A stretch of DNA of 64,000 nt from Floccularia luteovirens (taxonomy: Eukaryota; Basidiomycota; Agaricomycetes; Agaricales; Squamanitaceae), in contig VSJF01000006.1 in assembly GCA_009739215.1 (NCBI GenBank), positions 558,001-622,000 of the forward strand, written 5' to 3'. Below, piece after piece: positions 33,915 to 46,474 of the stretch. Both the position numbers and the translations under genes were made by a program. How positions within the stretch are numbered: position 1 is the first letter of the stretch; each line of letters starts with the position of its first letter. Below the pieces are notes generated by a model. It saw only the letters and a list, made by a program, of their open reading frames with translations. It was not told where the DNA came from and ran no database searches.

Positions 33915-34407
33915 GTTTGTTCCCTATTTTACCACTTACTGGGTAAAATTTAGACGTCAGACTCTTATTTGACAGGTCTTTCTGATCTGAACTTGAGCAA
34001 TTCCGCTGTGGGTAGGGACTCACGGTCCTCTTGCAACCAGGCATACAAAACAGCGACACGTCGTACGTAGTGACAACCCTATACCGAATCGCAGTAACTA
34101 GACACCACTTAGAATTAGAGCATATACAATTTCTGGTTGTTGCAATATAGAATATTGACGGGGTCACCTTGGGGTCACCCTTTCCTTTTAAAAACCTAAT
34201 AAACATTGATCGATGATCGCGTATTTGGCAACAGCCTGTGTAGCAAATAGGGTTCCGGTCGAGTAAATTTCTTAAACGACTTGAAACTTTATTTTTCTTG
34301 CTTCTGGAAGAACCCATTAGAATAGAGGGTTCAACAACAAAACGTTAGTTCTAACACTTTTTCGAAGTTATCAGTAGACTCACATCAGCTTGACATCCAG
34401 AAGCATT
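33915..34407. other. Intergenic region between PET117 and the F-box/LRR gene
   Basis: Holds the PET117 3' UTR and the promoter of the next gene. A 185-codon open frame on the minus strand (33760-34317) overlaps the PET117 exon and shows no family likeness. Two copies of GGGGTCACC lie close together near 34160-34180. Confidence 0.4.
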
Positions 34408-36002
34408 ATGTCCCGAGATTTGTCACGGATGCATCCTGCGTTATTCATTGACGAGATTATACGACACATTTTTTATTTCTGCTATGAAGACACCCGAACC
34501 ACGCTTGTTTCTGCAGCCAGGTGCTGCTCATTATGGAAGCCTCTTGCTTTAGATTATGTTTGGGCCCAACTACCATCTGTCATGCCTTTACTCCAGCTCA
34601 TACCGAGTATCGTGATAATTAATGGTGTATATGTGAGTCCTTCGATTTCAAGTTACTCAAATGCTCTGACATATACCTATAGACTTTGGAACGTCCTTTA
34701 AACCGAGCCGAGTTGGCTCTATTTCACGACTACGCCGATCGCATAAAACATATAAGCCATAAACGCCTGATAGAAGTTGACGACAGTGTACTGTCGATCT
34801 TCGAGAATCATCAACCTAATCCTAACATAAAAAATGCATCTATTCTATCACGACTCAGGACTGCAAAGTTCTCCTCAGTCAGCCACACCCAACTATCGCT
34901 ATTATTGTCCTCATCCCCACAGCTCGAGCAACTAGATTTCGATTTAGGATTCAAAACTATTAGTTCCATATCCAATGAGCGTGTTTGCAACATCTTGATA
35001 AATGCTTCTACATTTTCGCCCTGCCTGTCAAAGCTCAGGGTCCGTGGACTAGCGTCAGATCAGTTGAATGAAGTCATCTCCTCACTCTCCGGGCTCCAGT
35101 TTCTTTCTCTGAGGTTAGGAAACTCGCTGAGCTCAAGCACTGTTTTACCTATCTTATCGTTTCCAAGGCTTACAGAGCTAGAGATTCATATGGGTCATAT
35201 ACACACTGACGCGTTCGAAGACCAGTTCTACGCCCACGATAACTCAACTTTTCCAGTTTTAAACAAATTATCCATTCGGGCTACATCTAAAACTGTCGAG
35301 TTCATCTTGCGACATCTTCAAACAAATACTCTTACATTCTTATACCTAGAACTCGAAAATACAGTGATTACCCTCAATACATGGACGTCGATCTTCGGCC
35401 TAATGTGCAGGAAATTTGCCGATACCCTGCAGCACTTGAAAATAGAATATTTCAACGATAATACACATCTGGACTCGAATAGTCGCACCGATGGAATAAA
35501 TTCTGACTCGTCCCCAACACAAGCTAGTCCCTTCTCTTTCGAGCACTTGCAGATGCTGCGCCGACTACGTTGCTTACGACACTTGATTATTGATATGAAT
35601 ATCCCACCTGATTTATGTGATGAAAATTTCGAGGAACTAGGAAAATGGTGGCCCAACCTGGAAAGTCTTGACTTGGGCTTCGTTTTTGATATGGACTCCA
35701 TCGATGTACCACGGACAACCGCTGCTGCTTTGGCCGTGATTGCAAAATCATTTCCCAGATTACGCAGTCTTGTGATACCACTCAACATGAAAAACGACTT
35801 GCCCTCTGGAAACTTGCCGCAGCATAATATCTTGGAAAGCTTGACTTTCGGGTGTGCAACCGCCCTAACACATACACCTTTTTCCTTGGCGAAGTATCTC
35901 CACGAAATATTCCCCTCACTACAGTGTGTTCTTGGACCTACTTGTCAAGACCCCATCTGGCAAGATATTCAAGGAGAATTATGCCACTTACAAGATCCTT
36001 AG
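34408..36002 (+). CDS. F-box/LRR-like protein
   Basis: Basidiomycete F-box protein, probably an SCF adaptor. The start at 34408 gives MSRDLSRMHPALFIDEIIRH, continuing IFYFCYEDTRTTLVSAARCC, a divergent F-box. A single intron (donor GTGAGT after IINGVY, acceptor CTATAG) joins the rest. The remainder has irregular leucine-rich spacing (LSRLRTAKFSSVSHTQLSLL, LQFLSLRLGNSLSS, LRRLRCLRHLIIDMNIPPD, LESLDLGF). This suggests an LRR solenoid, as in the many lineage-expanded F-box proteins of mushrooms. About 515 aa. Target unknown. Confidence 0.8.
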
Positions 36003-36324
36003 AGAAAATTATAGATGCCTTTCCCACAATTAGAACCTTAGATTAACTACAACTGCTATATAGACCAATTAGATACTAGAGACCTCTGAAAATCCTAGAA
36101 GCTAGAAACTAGAAAGCCTGTTACTCTCATAGACTAGATTATTTAGCGCTTTATTAATATGATATTCAGTCTCGTTATCCTATCCACAAGCACATGATTA
36201 ACTCAGTTCGCGCTAGGCCATCATTTACAAGACTTTCAAGATCGTCAGTACACCTGAATACATGAAATTTTCATTTGTGCAACAGATAAACACAATGACA
36301 TATTAAACAACTCCATTGAACAGA
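36003..36324. other. Convergent 3' region between the F-box/LRR gene and ubiquitin-S27a
   Basis: AT-rich 3' flanks of two converging genes. Repeated short TAGA-containing words (36040-36140) are visible, but nothing else. Confidence 0.4.
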
Positions 36325-37022
<698 letters not shown>

Positions 37023-37226
37023 TTTGGTTTGGACGCTCTCGTCTGTCCAACGATATAAACGATGGAGTCTTTGACAAAAGCAAGTACCAGAGAACGATTA
37101 GAAATCGAGGATGATGATTTATAATGCTTTTCTGTGGATGGCCCGTGCATTACATCAATTAGAGTTTGATTTCCATCACATGACAGTACAAAGCAAGAGT
37201 AAATAAAGCAATGTCGCGTGCCACAG

Positions 37227-37232
37227 ACGCGT
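37227..37232. promoter_or_regulatory. ACGCGT (MCB-like) box upstream of RFC3
   Basis: The sequence ACGCGT lies 69 bases before the RFC3 start. Replication genes in yeasts often carry MCB sites. A single copy could be chance. Confidence 0.3.
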
Positions 37233-37300
37233 TCAGAATCTGAAACTAAATATTTTATTATTTTAAATTGCTTCTTCAGACAATCTTCCAGGAAATAATC

Positions 37301-38675
37301 ATGGAAATTGACCTCGACATCCCTATGTCAGACCCAGATCCCATCCCAAATCGCGGGAAGGGAAAGGAAAAGGCAGTTGAATCTGGTCTCGCCATCGACA
37401 ATGACAACCTTCCATGGTGAGGAATACTTAAGGATCCTGGACATGGCTAACAGACAGCATAGGGTGGAGAAGTACAGACCAGCTTCGCTGGATGATGTTG
37501 TTTCTCATAAGGATATCACAACAACGAGTAGGTGGCCCTTTGAATGATCTTTTGGAATACTAATCTCTCGTAGTCGAAAGATTCATTGAGAAGAACCGAC
37601 TCCCACATCTATTGTTTTATGGTCCCCCTGGGACTGGTAAGACATCCACGATCTTGGCAGTTGCTCGACGAATATACGGAAATAGTTATCGCAAGCAGAT
37701 TCTTGAGGCGCGTCCTTCGAAATCGCAATCAATGCCTTGTTTCTGACTTTCCCCGCAGCTGAACGCATCAGATGATCGTGGAATTGATGTAGTGCGAGAG
37801 CAGATAAAGCAATTCGCAGAGACACGTACTTTGTTCTCGAAGGGGTACAAACTCATCATTCTCGATGAAGCAGATATGATGACACAACAAGCTCAAGCCG
37901 CTCTGCGACGTGTTATCGAACAATATACCAAGAACGTTCGATTTTGTATCATATGCAATTACGTGAACAAAATCACACCCGCTATACAGAGTAGGTGCAC
38001 CCGTTTCAGGTTCTCACCACTACCGATCGGAGAGGTCGAAAAACGTGTTAACACCATTATAGAATTGGAACGGTAAGTTTCCGTTGATGTGCAAAGGTTC
38101 TTTTACAAATATATAATGGATCACAGGGTTAATATGACCGAAGACGGGAAAAAAGCTTTGTTAAAGCTATCCAGGGGGGATATGCGGCGCGCGCTTAATG
38201 TCTTACAAGCCTGTCACGCGGCGTACGACACAGTCGGGGAAACAGAAATTTATAATTGCACGGGCAACCCGCATCCGTCGGACATCGAAACAATTGTCAA
38301 TTCGATGCTCTCCGATGAGTTTACCACCGCATACCAAAGTATGTCGTCATTCAATGTCGCGCCAAGCATCTGCTAAATCATAGACTAGAAATTTCCCAGG
38401 TAAAGACTGAACGAGGTCTTGCGCTGCAGGATCTGCTTTCTGGTGTTTATGAATACTTGGATTCACTCGACATAAAATCCAACGCGAGAGTTTACCTACT
38501 TGATTACCTGGCGATAATCGAGTGAGTGCCTGCCTGTGGTGTTTCTTGCGAGTCCCCTCTGAAGTTAGGGTATTATAGACATCGCCTATCAACGGGAGGT
38601 AACGAAAAGATACAACTTACTTCCCTCCTGGGTGCTTTTAAAATTGCAGTAGAATTATCGGCAAAATCGTCATAG
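37301..38675 (+). CDS. RFC3: Replication factor C subunit 3 (clamp loader)
   Basis: AAA+ subunit of the RFC complex that loads PCNA onto DNA; corresponds to yeast Rfc3 and human RFC5. The start at 37301 gives MEIDLDIPMSDPDPIPNRGK. RFC box II-like VEKYRPASLDDVVSHKDI is followed by Walker A LLFYGPPGTGKTSTILAVAR, LNASDDRGIDVVREQIKQFA, Walker B LIILDEADMM, and the arginine-finger segment IQSRCTRFRF (SRC motif). Then come MTEDGKKALLKLSRGDMRRA, LNVLQACHAAYDT and the C-terminal collar: GLALQDLLSGVYEYLDSLDI and RLSTGGNEKIQLTSLLGAFK. About seven exons; every junction keeps frame. The gene looks functional. Notably, the DNMT5 gene 8 kb away carries a possible binding motif for PCNA, the clamp this complex loads. 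Confidence 0.95.
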
Positions 38676-40034
38676 CACTGTTCATCTACGTGTCCCTGTT
38701 TGTTATATTAGCTGAACAAGAACACCTATATCTCCGATCTATAACCCAGGTAGTTTTATTATTCAGATACCACTCACAGGCGGATATTGTGGCAACAAGC
38801 TTAATTCCCAGGAGTTGCAGCTTTCTTGGCCGTATTAAGAAGCTGGTACCCGTAGGACGCATAGATCGGAACTGGAATACAGCGGTACCATCCTCACGGT
38901 CCTGAAACACTTATTTTGGATGTGTGTTGTCAAGTTAGATCTTGATGTGTCCCCTCGAGCTCTCTGGATTCTTTCACACTAATTCACACTCGACCATCAA
39001 TACACTCTATGTTACACCTCGATCATGATCGAGGTTTCCATGTACATAGACGTTTCCAGGTCACTTTAGAATGAGAATTTGCAATGATTCAGGTTTAGCG
39101 CTTCCGTTCTTCCTTCCAAGTACGGTCAAACTGGTAGCGCCCATCCCCAGATTTGTGCTAGGTTCACGCACAGCACATTTCATAGCACTTCCCTAGCTGT
39201 GCAGACTATTGTGACAGCATTCATTAGCATTCCCGGGTAAGTATGACGCTAAATCATGAGTTCCTCAGCAGACCTAATCGCCACACTAGTCAAACATAGG
39301 ACAGTAAAATTGTTGGCCACCACGTCATAAGGAATCTTATCTCTTGCTGTGGGAAGATGGATATAACAACTTCTCTAGGCACACTAGTTGCGTTTATAGT
39401 AATCGAGCTTCCCAGATAGGCGCAATGCAAACAATTATTAGTTAACTTAAACAACAATAAGTCGATTGCTAGTATTATAAAACCTGCAGTCAATATAAAT
39501 ACAGTTGAACGAATGACCATAGTTGCGGTCAAGGACCAGTCTTGACTATAAATACAAAGAAAAGGATGAAAAGAGCGTGAGTAGTGGAAAATCGGGAGAT
39601 TTGCTAGGAGAGTTAAAAGAGTGTGTGAAGTTCAAATCATTAGAAGAAGGTAAAAAATACAGTATTATGACAATTGAATGCACAAGAACAAAGTAAAGGA
39701 GAAGAACAAAAAAAGTGCGTGGTTCGGATAGTACACGATGTGAGATGTGAGATTGAGCAAACGAGTACAGTTGGAATGCGGTATCAAAAATGACGGTATG
39801 AGGTAGGAACGTGAGATGGATGGGGTTACAAGCGGACGGGCGCCATGCTGGTATGGGTATGTTGGAGGTGACGCTATACTCTACAAGAAAAATCGAAACT
39901 TTTGAGCAGGGCGCGCGCAAATCCGGGGTTGGCAGGCAAATACAAAAAAAAAGGTTCCAATGTCCAAGGGAAAAAAAAACATGAAGGGAGGGGGAAGTGA
40001 AAAACAGAAGATAAAAGAGGAGATTAAAATGTCT
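38676..40034. other. Convergent intergenic region between RFC3 and the Zn2Cys6 factor
   Basis: About 1.36 kb. It contains 3' UTRs and A-rich tracts (near 39945-39985). A minus ORF at 39546-39920 is hydrophobic, but it lies just past a gene end and matches nothing. No tRNA, repeat or promoter stands out. Confidence 0.4.
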
Positions 40035-42398
40035 TCAATAATTGTTCATATTGCAGAAAATGCTTCGTGTACCTTGGTGAGTTGGTAATCTGGTGTATCG
40101 AGTGTTCCCATCCTTAGAAAAGAACTCGCTCCCGATCGAGAAGCACTCACGCATTAAAGCATTATCCTCGGAGAACCGACTCAGCGCAGCCATGCCACTT
40201 CGCAAACATTCCATGAGTTCTTCTTCGGTAGCTCCGCTTCCCTCTTCTACAGGAGGCCATGTAGCGTTTAATAGCCGAACTCTGGAAACTTCATCAATGA
40301 AGACGTGGCATGCAGTCATCCACAATGTCTATAAATGATATTCATGTTAGCATTCTAGCCTAAAGACCCGAGTTGATATATCACTTACCCCCATAATAGG
40401 GTTCATATACCCGACTTCTGATAGCTTTATGCTAGAGAAATCGACTAGATTACGTGCGGCCGCTAAGCAATTCTGTTTTGACGAGGAATCTGCATAAGCG
40501 AATATTCCATGGAGCTTTATCGTAGAGGCATTCGTCAATGAGTGCGTCATGAGGATTGTACGAAAGTGGGGATTGCTAGGATCGTAATGGGAAATCGGTG
40601 GAAGTTGTGCTCGGAACGTTTCGATAAGTCGGTTTATTGACTGGAATGCGGCAGCAAAGGCTTGAAATTCTCGTTGTTGCATGTCTAAATTATGATGTCA
40701 GACATAAGCGTGGTCCGAGTGGTATGTTCAGGGATGGACTTACGAGGTGTCCATTGGCCAGTCAAATGTGCGGCCCTGTGGAAAAGAATTGAAGCCTTGA
40801 CCGACAACGCAGCAACAGAGTCATCATTGTGTGGCTCAGCCGTCGGAAAACTGCCGAGAAAGTTCCTAACGGTTGCGTTACCTCGTACGTCAGGATCCAG
40901 TACTCCCTGCATATATTTGAGTAAAAAACATGTTTTTGACTAATTCTTATCGAGACATACCTCCTTGTAACTTGTGACATCCAACGGCCACGGGGTGTCA
41001 ATTTGCATGCCAGGAGCCTCCAACGCGCCACAAACATTTGAAGGAAGTTCGAGTGCGACTGTTATTGTCTTGTGGAGTATGAATACTGCCCAAAACCCAT
41101 TTATGCGTTCACCCTCTTCAAGATAGTCCTGTGGCGGTTGCAACATTACCGGAGCGTCCGAGAATAAACCAATGGTCGACGGCGCGGAGATATTTGACGA
41201 TCGAATCTTGTGGAGCTGTGACCCAAGGGCAAGGGAAACGGCAGCTCCCGTGTGACGCTTTGCATCGAGAAATCGACCAGTCCGGAAAAAGTAAAAGGCT
41301 AGAAGGACCTCAGCTTGAAGGGTGTGTATCACCCTTTGAGGGTGAGATCCAAGAAGCTCCGTGGCAGTGTGCTGAACAGCCCTTGTGAGGAAGGCATTCT
41401 CTTGTAACATTAGTGCTTCTGACTGTGATAGATGAACGCCCCAAAGATATACTACACTCAATAAGGAAGGGCAAGGACGTGAATGATGTCCAAAAGGGAA
41501 AGCGAGGAGGGCAGAATGTCGAAAGTTGTGGGTATGAAGAAAAAAACCGAATTGATTAGCATGAGGTAGAAATTTGTCGAGCCTAAATGAGACCTGCTAA
41601 GAAAACAAAGACGAAGAGATTTTGAATACATACAGATTTTGAATAAGAAGGAATGTTGGTTCCTAGATGGGTCGATAAGAATGAAAATAAGTGTCAGAGC
41701 AGTGTCACATGTCGAAAAATGATGATAATCACCTCAGCACCCAAGAATGGAGAGGGTTGTTGAGTAGTAGTAGGTTGAATAAGATGGGCAGGCGATCTCG
41801 ACGATCCACTCGATCCTGTTGATTCAATCATTGGTTCAAGAGCTGCAAAGTTGTACCAGTGCCTACCAGAAGGAAGACTTGAAGAAGTGGACGTTGGGGA
41901 GAAGGGCGAAAGGGGACTAAACGCAGACTCGGGGATGTGAAGGGGTGGAGTTTTCGAAAGTCGTTTTGTTTCGTGATATCTGTTGTATGGGTCGTGAAGC
42001 GTGACAGAGGGCGTGGTTGAATCTGGATTCTCGAGTTCGTGCAGACGTGCTTCGAGGCGCGAGACGGTATCTTCGAGCACCTTCGTTCGTGAACGTCGCG
42101 GATCATCTGCATATTCGCAGGCATCCTCCTTTGGGTGTCGGAGACAGGAACCACAAGTAGGCTTCACACCATCACACTTCTAATGAGACATGAGAACAAA
42201 TAAATCAGGAAAATAAAATAAAAACACACTATTTTCAAAAACCTGCAAAGGCGCGTCAAAAACTGAGGAATGAATTGGAGAGAATAAGCCGAGAAAGACG
42301 GACCTACAACTCAAACATGCGCGTCCCCTCTTTAATGGCCTCGCAGCGCCTGACCGGGACTTGGAAGGAAGAGGACCAGGCAGGTTTTCTGAATTCAT
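40035..42398 (-). CDS. Zn2Cys6 transcription factor with fungal-specific middle domain
   Basis: Nuclear regulator. The start at 42398 gives MNSENLPGPLPSKSRSGAAR, then PLKRGRACLSCR, an intron, and KCDGVKPTCGSCLRHPKEDA, completing one Zn2Cys6 cluster (C-x2-C-x6-C-x5-C-x2-C, final Cys in ACEYADD). A coiled-coil dimerisation stretch follows (TKVLEDTVSRLEARLHELEN). The middle region has the fungal_trans signature: FFRTGRFLDAKRHTGAAVSL, ALGSQLHKIRSS, EEGERINGFWAVFILHKTIT. The C-terminal part (SINRLIETFRAQLPPISHYD, AARNLVDFSSIKL, WMTACHVFIDEVSRVRL) is typical of the class. The stop is at 40035. Several introns. No clue to its target genes. Confidence 0.88.
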
Positions 42399-43303
42399 GG
42401 CCAGCAGGAGGAAAACCGAGAAAGAAGAAGGTGAAAGACCTGGCGCCTAAGACGGATCAAATGAGGGAACATGGAAAGCAGGACGTGGGGGTTATATACT
42501 GTAAGGTCTACGGTGCTAAATCACTTCCGGGACATCACTCAAGAGATCTTAGGATTCAGATCAGGTTACCCGATTTCTACTGATCGCAGGCTGCGGCTGT
42601 GCAATTGTACCTTCTCAGTCACGTGGTTTGGCTGTGTCCTCCGTCCACTAATTTCCGACTTCACATAAGTCACAAATCTTTTATTCTCCTCATTCCGTTC
42701 CGACTTATCCTTCGTCATCGTGTCCTTCCCTTGCCACCCCGCTAATTGCTGGACCGGTACTCTCATGATGCGGTCAGTGCGGCTGTCTTTCCTCTCCCTG
42801 AGAGCACCCGTACTCCTTATGATTCCATTAAATTTTACAAAAGAATTTTAATATCTGTTCGCTCATATGTATTTTCAATTTTCACTTTTCTTCTACGCCT
42901 AATCATACACAGACACGTTTATTTCGTGGCCACATAGCTTTTTTTCTATCAATCCAAATATGGTCGCCTCGTGGTCGCCTCAAGTTCTCTTGTGACGTGC
43001 ACAACTATTTTGTCACCCCAACCAGTTCGCCTCGAGGTCACCCCAATGGCCCTAGGTCCAGTCACCTACCGTAGTAACCTCACGTCCCACTCTTCTTCCA
43101 CAGCTTTGCTCCTCTGCCGCGTCAGCCTTCTCCATATATGTTGTGGAAATTAATGACCGCCCATACAGCTGGCGTAACCCTATCTTTTCGAATCTATCTT
43201 TTGCATGTGATCTATTTGTCTTTTTTTTTCTTCGGTAAGCGGCAGGCTCCATGGAGTCATTTCATCTTGGTTAAACCCTTGCGCCGGTAGGAGCTGAATA
43301 TCC
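42399..43303. other. Intergenic region with clustered GGTCGCC/GGTCACC words
   Basis: Promoter of the Zn2Cys6 gene (its upstream side) and of the small gene at 43304. At 42960-43065 the words GGTCGCCTC and GGTCACC recur several times within about 100 bases. Otherwise short ORFs only. Confidence 0.4.
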
Positions 43304-43806
43304 ATGTCAGCATTTCATCCAAACCTGAGCCTATTCATCGACCCAGGAACAAACATCGCCACTAAACGTCCTAACTTCACTGATTATGAACAGGCCGTTC
43401 ACAATCCAAATCGCGCAGGTAAGGTGCTGATCGATGGTCACCATTGTATCTCTATCGCTTATCAAACCACGTCAACCATGTCCATGGTTCGAGACAATAA
43501 CTACTCTTTTGGATCACCATTCAACTCAATTCTCTCCATGTGGTATAGATTTCTAATCAAGCCGAGGAGCGAAGCTCGGACGAACAAACGTCCGTGAGCA
43601 TCAAAAACCAAACCCAGTTATTTGGCGAGCAGGGAAAAAATCCTCATTACAATGGTCAAGACAAGTTCAAAAAAGCTGACGCGTCCAGCACCATCCAGAA
43701 CCAGATCGATAGTTCCCGAATTACCCCCGGTAAGTCCCAGCATTCTATGATTTAATTTCCAGCAGTATCATTTTGCTTGTTTCCCAAACCATATTGCAAA
43801 GCTTAG
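43304..43806 (+). CDS. Small hydrophilic protein of unknown function
   Basis: Two exons join in phase: MSAFHPNLSLFIDPGTNIAT through YEQAVHNPNRA, then (intron GTAAGG...ATCAAG) AEERSSDEQTSVSIKNQTQL, FGEQGKNPHYNGQDKFKKAD and SSTIQNQIDSSRITP. A GTAAGT donor follows, with a stop at 43804-43806 whichever of two acceptors is used. The protein is about 110 aa, polar, with few hydrophobic residues. The HNPN...SDEQ arrangement faintly recalls conidiation protein 6 repeats, but I would not claim membership. No signal peptide. Confidence 0.45.
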
Positions 43807-44475
43807 CGCTCCTTGTTTTGGTCATATTGCGCAGTTTTTTTCGTACAGATCCAAAACTCCTTCATTCATTTACAAAAGCCGTTTGGTCGCCTTAAGAACC
43901 AGCGAAACTAAAGCTTATTATTCTCCTCGATCGGAATTGTATTTCTCAGCAACCCTCTGCGGGTCAGAAAGATTTTATATTATGCTAAGCATCGCGAATT
44001 GTCTTCTGCTCCAATGTACTTCTCCGCAATAAGCGCATTAGCGTCGATCCGCTGACCAGACTCTGATACCCCCACATTTAAATCCCCACGGTCCCCGCAA
44101 GGGAACAGAACATACCACTTGGACGTTCTCTTTGGTTTATGGCTTGTGACGGGGTTTGCCTGTCTGTGTTTGTTTTGTGATCCGGTATCCAAGAAGTTCT
44201 GTGGTTACAGGGAAAGTCCAATAAGGGGAAATCCATTGTTTCTGCCAGAAAAGGTATTGGGGTTCAATTTCTTCGGAGTATTCACAATCCTTCTCGAAAT
44301 ACCTTCGGGGGCTGAAATCCTTCTCCAAGTCACTCGAATAATTGGCCGGATCTCATCCAGGATTTTCAGTGGTTCGAATGACTGTGTTAGTGTCAGAAGA
44401 CAATAATAGATCATGTGTTTAATTGTATAGTTGGGGGCCACATTCTCTCTAAGTTTGAAATAATCCAGTATTATA
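43807..44475. other. Convergent intergenic region
   Basis: 3' flank of the small gene and of the zinc transporter. ORFs at 44119-44406 (plus) and 43980-44441 (minus) are overlapping shadows with no family signal. Nothing else seen. Confidence 0.4.
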
Positions 44476-46474
44476 CTATGCCCCTACTTTACGCTTCCTC
44501 AGCTCATTGACTGTACACCCAAAGTCATCATGAGCGGGGGATTTACATCGTTCGGGCATGTCTTTCCTGTCTTGAAGTGCTTCGGGGCCATTCTTCTCAA
44601 TTTCTGGGGAGATCGTCACATGGCTTATACCATACTCCGAAAAGCAATGTTGAAGATACTGTTCAGTCTTTTCCCATTGTTCTAGGGATGTGCCCGAAGC
44701 GACGCGGACATGAAGGGATCCGAGAATGACACTGTAAAAGTAAATCAACATTGCATCAATTTTTTGTTACTTCTTTTTCTAGTTCGATTGAATTTAGTTT
44801 GACGGATACATACGATTGGGAGAGGTGCCACACATGTAGATCGTGAATTGACAGAACCTCGGGTACCTGTTAAGAAATGAACATTGCATCGAGTCAGGTG
44901 GGTGAGCCGCATAATTTATGTCGATTGGGGTGCTTACGGTGGTTAGGTCTGCTTTAACCTTTTCCAGGTCTAGATACAGCGGAGCTGCTTCCAAAAGGAT
45001 TCGGCCAGATTTTAGGGCTGCGAATCATATTAGTGATACAGTACAGAGGGTGCGGAAATTATTTAGGGAAGACTTCTCTCACTCATTGGAATGGCACTAG
45101 CGAATATGATCACGCTGATGAGCAAAGACACTGAGGGGTCGGCGTAGAACCGCTTTTCCGAGTTGACTTTCCACATAATTACGGCGGCAATTATCACACC
45201 CACGTCTTTGCAGGGATTCATTAACCATATATCGCATAAACAATTTGGGGCACTCACTGTTCACAGCGTCGCCAAGAAGGTGGATCAATACCCCTACCAT
45301 TCCTAGGTTTCGTTCAGGTTTATTTGTCGGCGGCGCTGTGGCATGGTTGTGGCCTGCGTGCTAATAACAGAATAAGGAGCGGAAGCGAGGTCAATACTTG
45401 GATATGAACTTACGATATGGTCAAGCTGAGTATTAATTTCTGTAAGGCCAATGGTCAGGGGTTCTACTGCTTGTCTATGACTATGGGAATGTCCGTGTCC
45501 GTTTCCGTGATCACCATGACCATGATGGTCTGCGCATGAAGGATATTTGCAATGAGTCACGGCTGTTTGCAATGTTTCATAAAGAAGAGTTCTACCGTGA
45601 ACAAACAACGCGCTAATAATGTTGAGGCACAATCCGATGCATCCGATAATGAGCACCAGCTTTGGCGAGTCTATTATCTCCACATGGACAAAGCGCTCGA
45701 TAGACTGAAGGCATATAGACAACGCTAGTGCCAATAAAAACACGCCGTTGAAGAACGCTCCTTGATACCCAGATACAAAGTGAGGACATGTGCAAAACGC
45801 CGAAACCGCGCAAAACACGGGATATGTCAAAAAAACGCACCGACAAGCTCGGCACGATGAAAAGCGTAGGTAAAGTTCAACGTCTATACACGACTTAGGG
45901 ATCATAAAAGCTGTAGAGCTGTTAACTAATTTACTTACCGGCTGGCCAGTTTCCTGTAGCTATAACGGCAGAGGAAGTTTTCAGGTTTGCAAATTCATGT
46001 CATATCATGTCATATATGAGTCAATGAAATAACATACATAAGCGGCAACAAATGCAATTGCACTGCAGATAGCGTCATTTTATCAGTCTGACCGTTGACA
46101 CTGAAACGGTAATAAAAGCCTTACTACGCCACGATATCCTGCAGGCATCCGACGGAAGCGTGTTCTGACATCATTTGATGAAATTAGCACAAGGTGTTGG
46201 CATACTCACGTTCAAGTAGTGAAACTAGTCGGGAACAGCAACACATGCTTGCAATGAGAAAGGTGTTTTACATTAATCGACAAAAAAAAGTTGCACTGAC
46301 TGCATCTGCTATCAAAGCTATACTCTTTGTGCGAAAGCCCACTAGATAAGTGGAGTGATATACGTCACATTTAGAGCGATAACGCAGATCTATTGAATAC
46401 ATGCCCGCAATCTCTGCTGAAAAGAAGAGGACGCTGATGACTAGAACGACTCCAATCCGTGTTGTATTTTTCAT
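44476..46474 (-). CDS. Cation diffusion facilitator, ZRC1/COT1-like zinc transporter
   Basis: Moves Zn2+ (and perhaps Co2+) out of the cytosol into the vacuole or ER. The start at 46474 gives MKNTTRIGVVLVISVLFFSA, TM1, then VGFRTKSIALIADA and FHYLN|D, the HxxxD metal site of TM2 split by introns. SGYQGAFFNGVFLLALALSI and VLIIGCIGLCLNIISALFVH are TM3-TM4. The cytosolic loop is His-rich (HHGHGDHGNGHGHSHSH). TM5 carries HLLGDAVN, the second HxxxD site, and VGVIIAAVIMWKV is TM6. The C-terminal domain holds VPEVLSIHDLHVWHLSQS and SLHVRVASGTSLEQWEK. Short introns interrupt nearly every membrane segment. Both metal-binding HxxxD pairs are intact, so it should be active. Family is certain, cellular membrane inferred. 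Confidence 0.92.

Noticed and set aside
33760..34317. 185-codon minus ORF
   Set aside because: Overlaps the PET117 exon on the other strand, has no family likeness and no promoter or splice support.
35318..35788. 156-codon minus ORF
   Set aside because: Antisense shadow of the F-box/LRR coding exon.
39546..39920. 124-codon hydrophobic minus ORF as a membrane protein
   Set aside because: Lies in low-complexity sequence just past the transcription factor stop; composition follows AT/CT bias rather than codon use.
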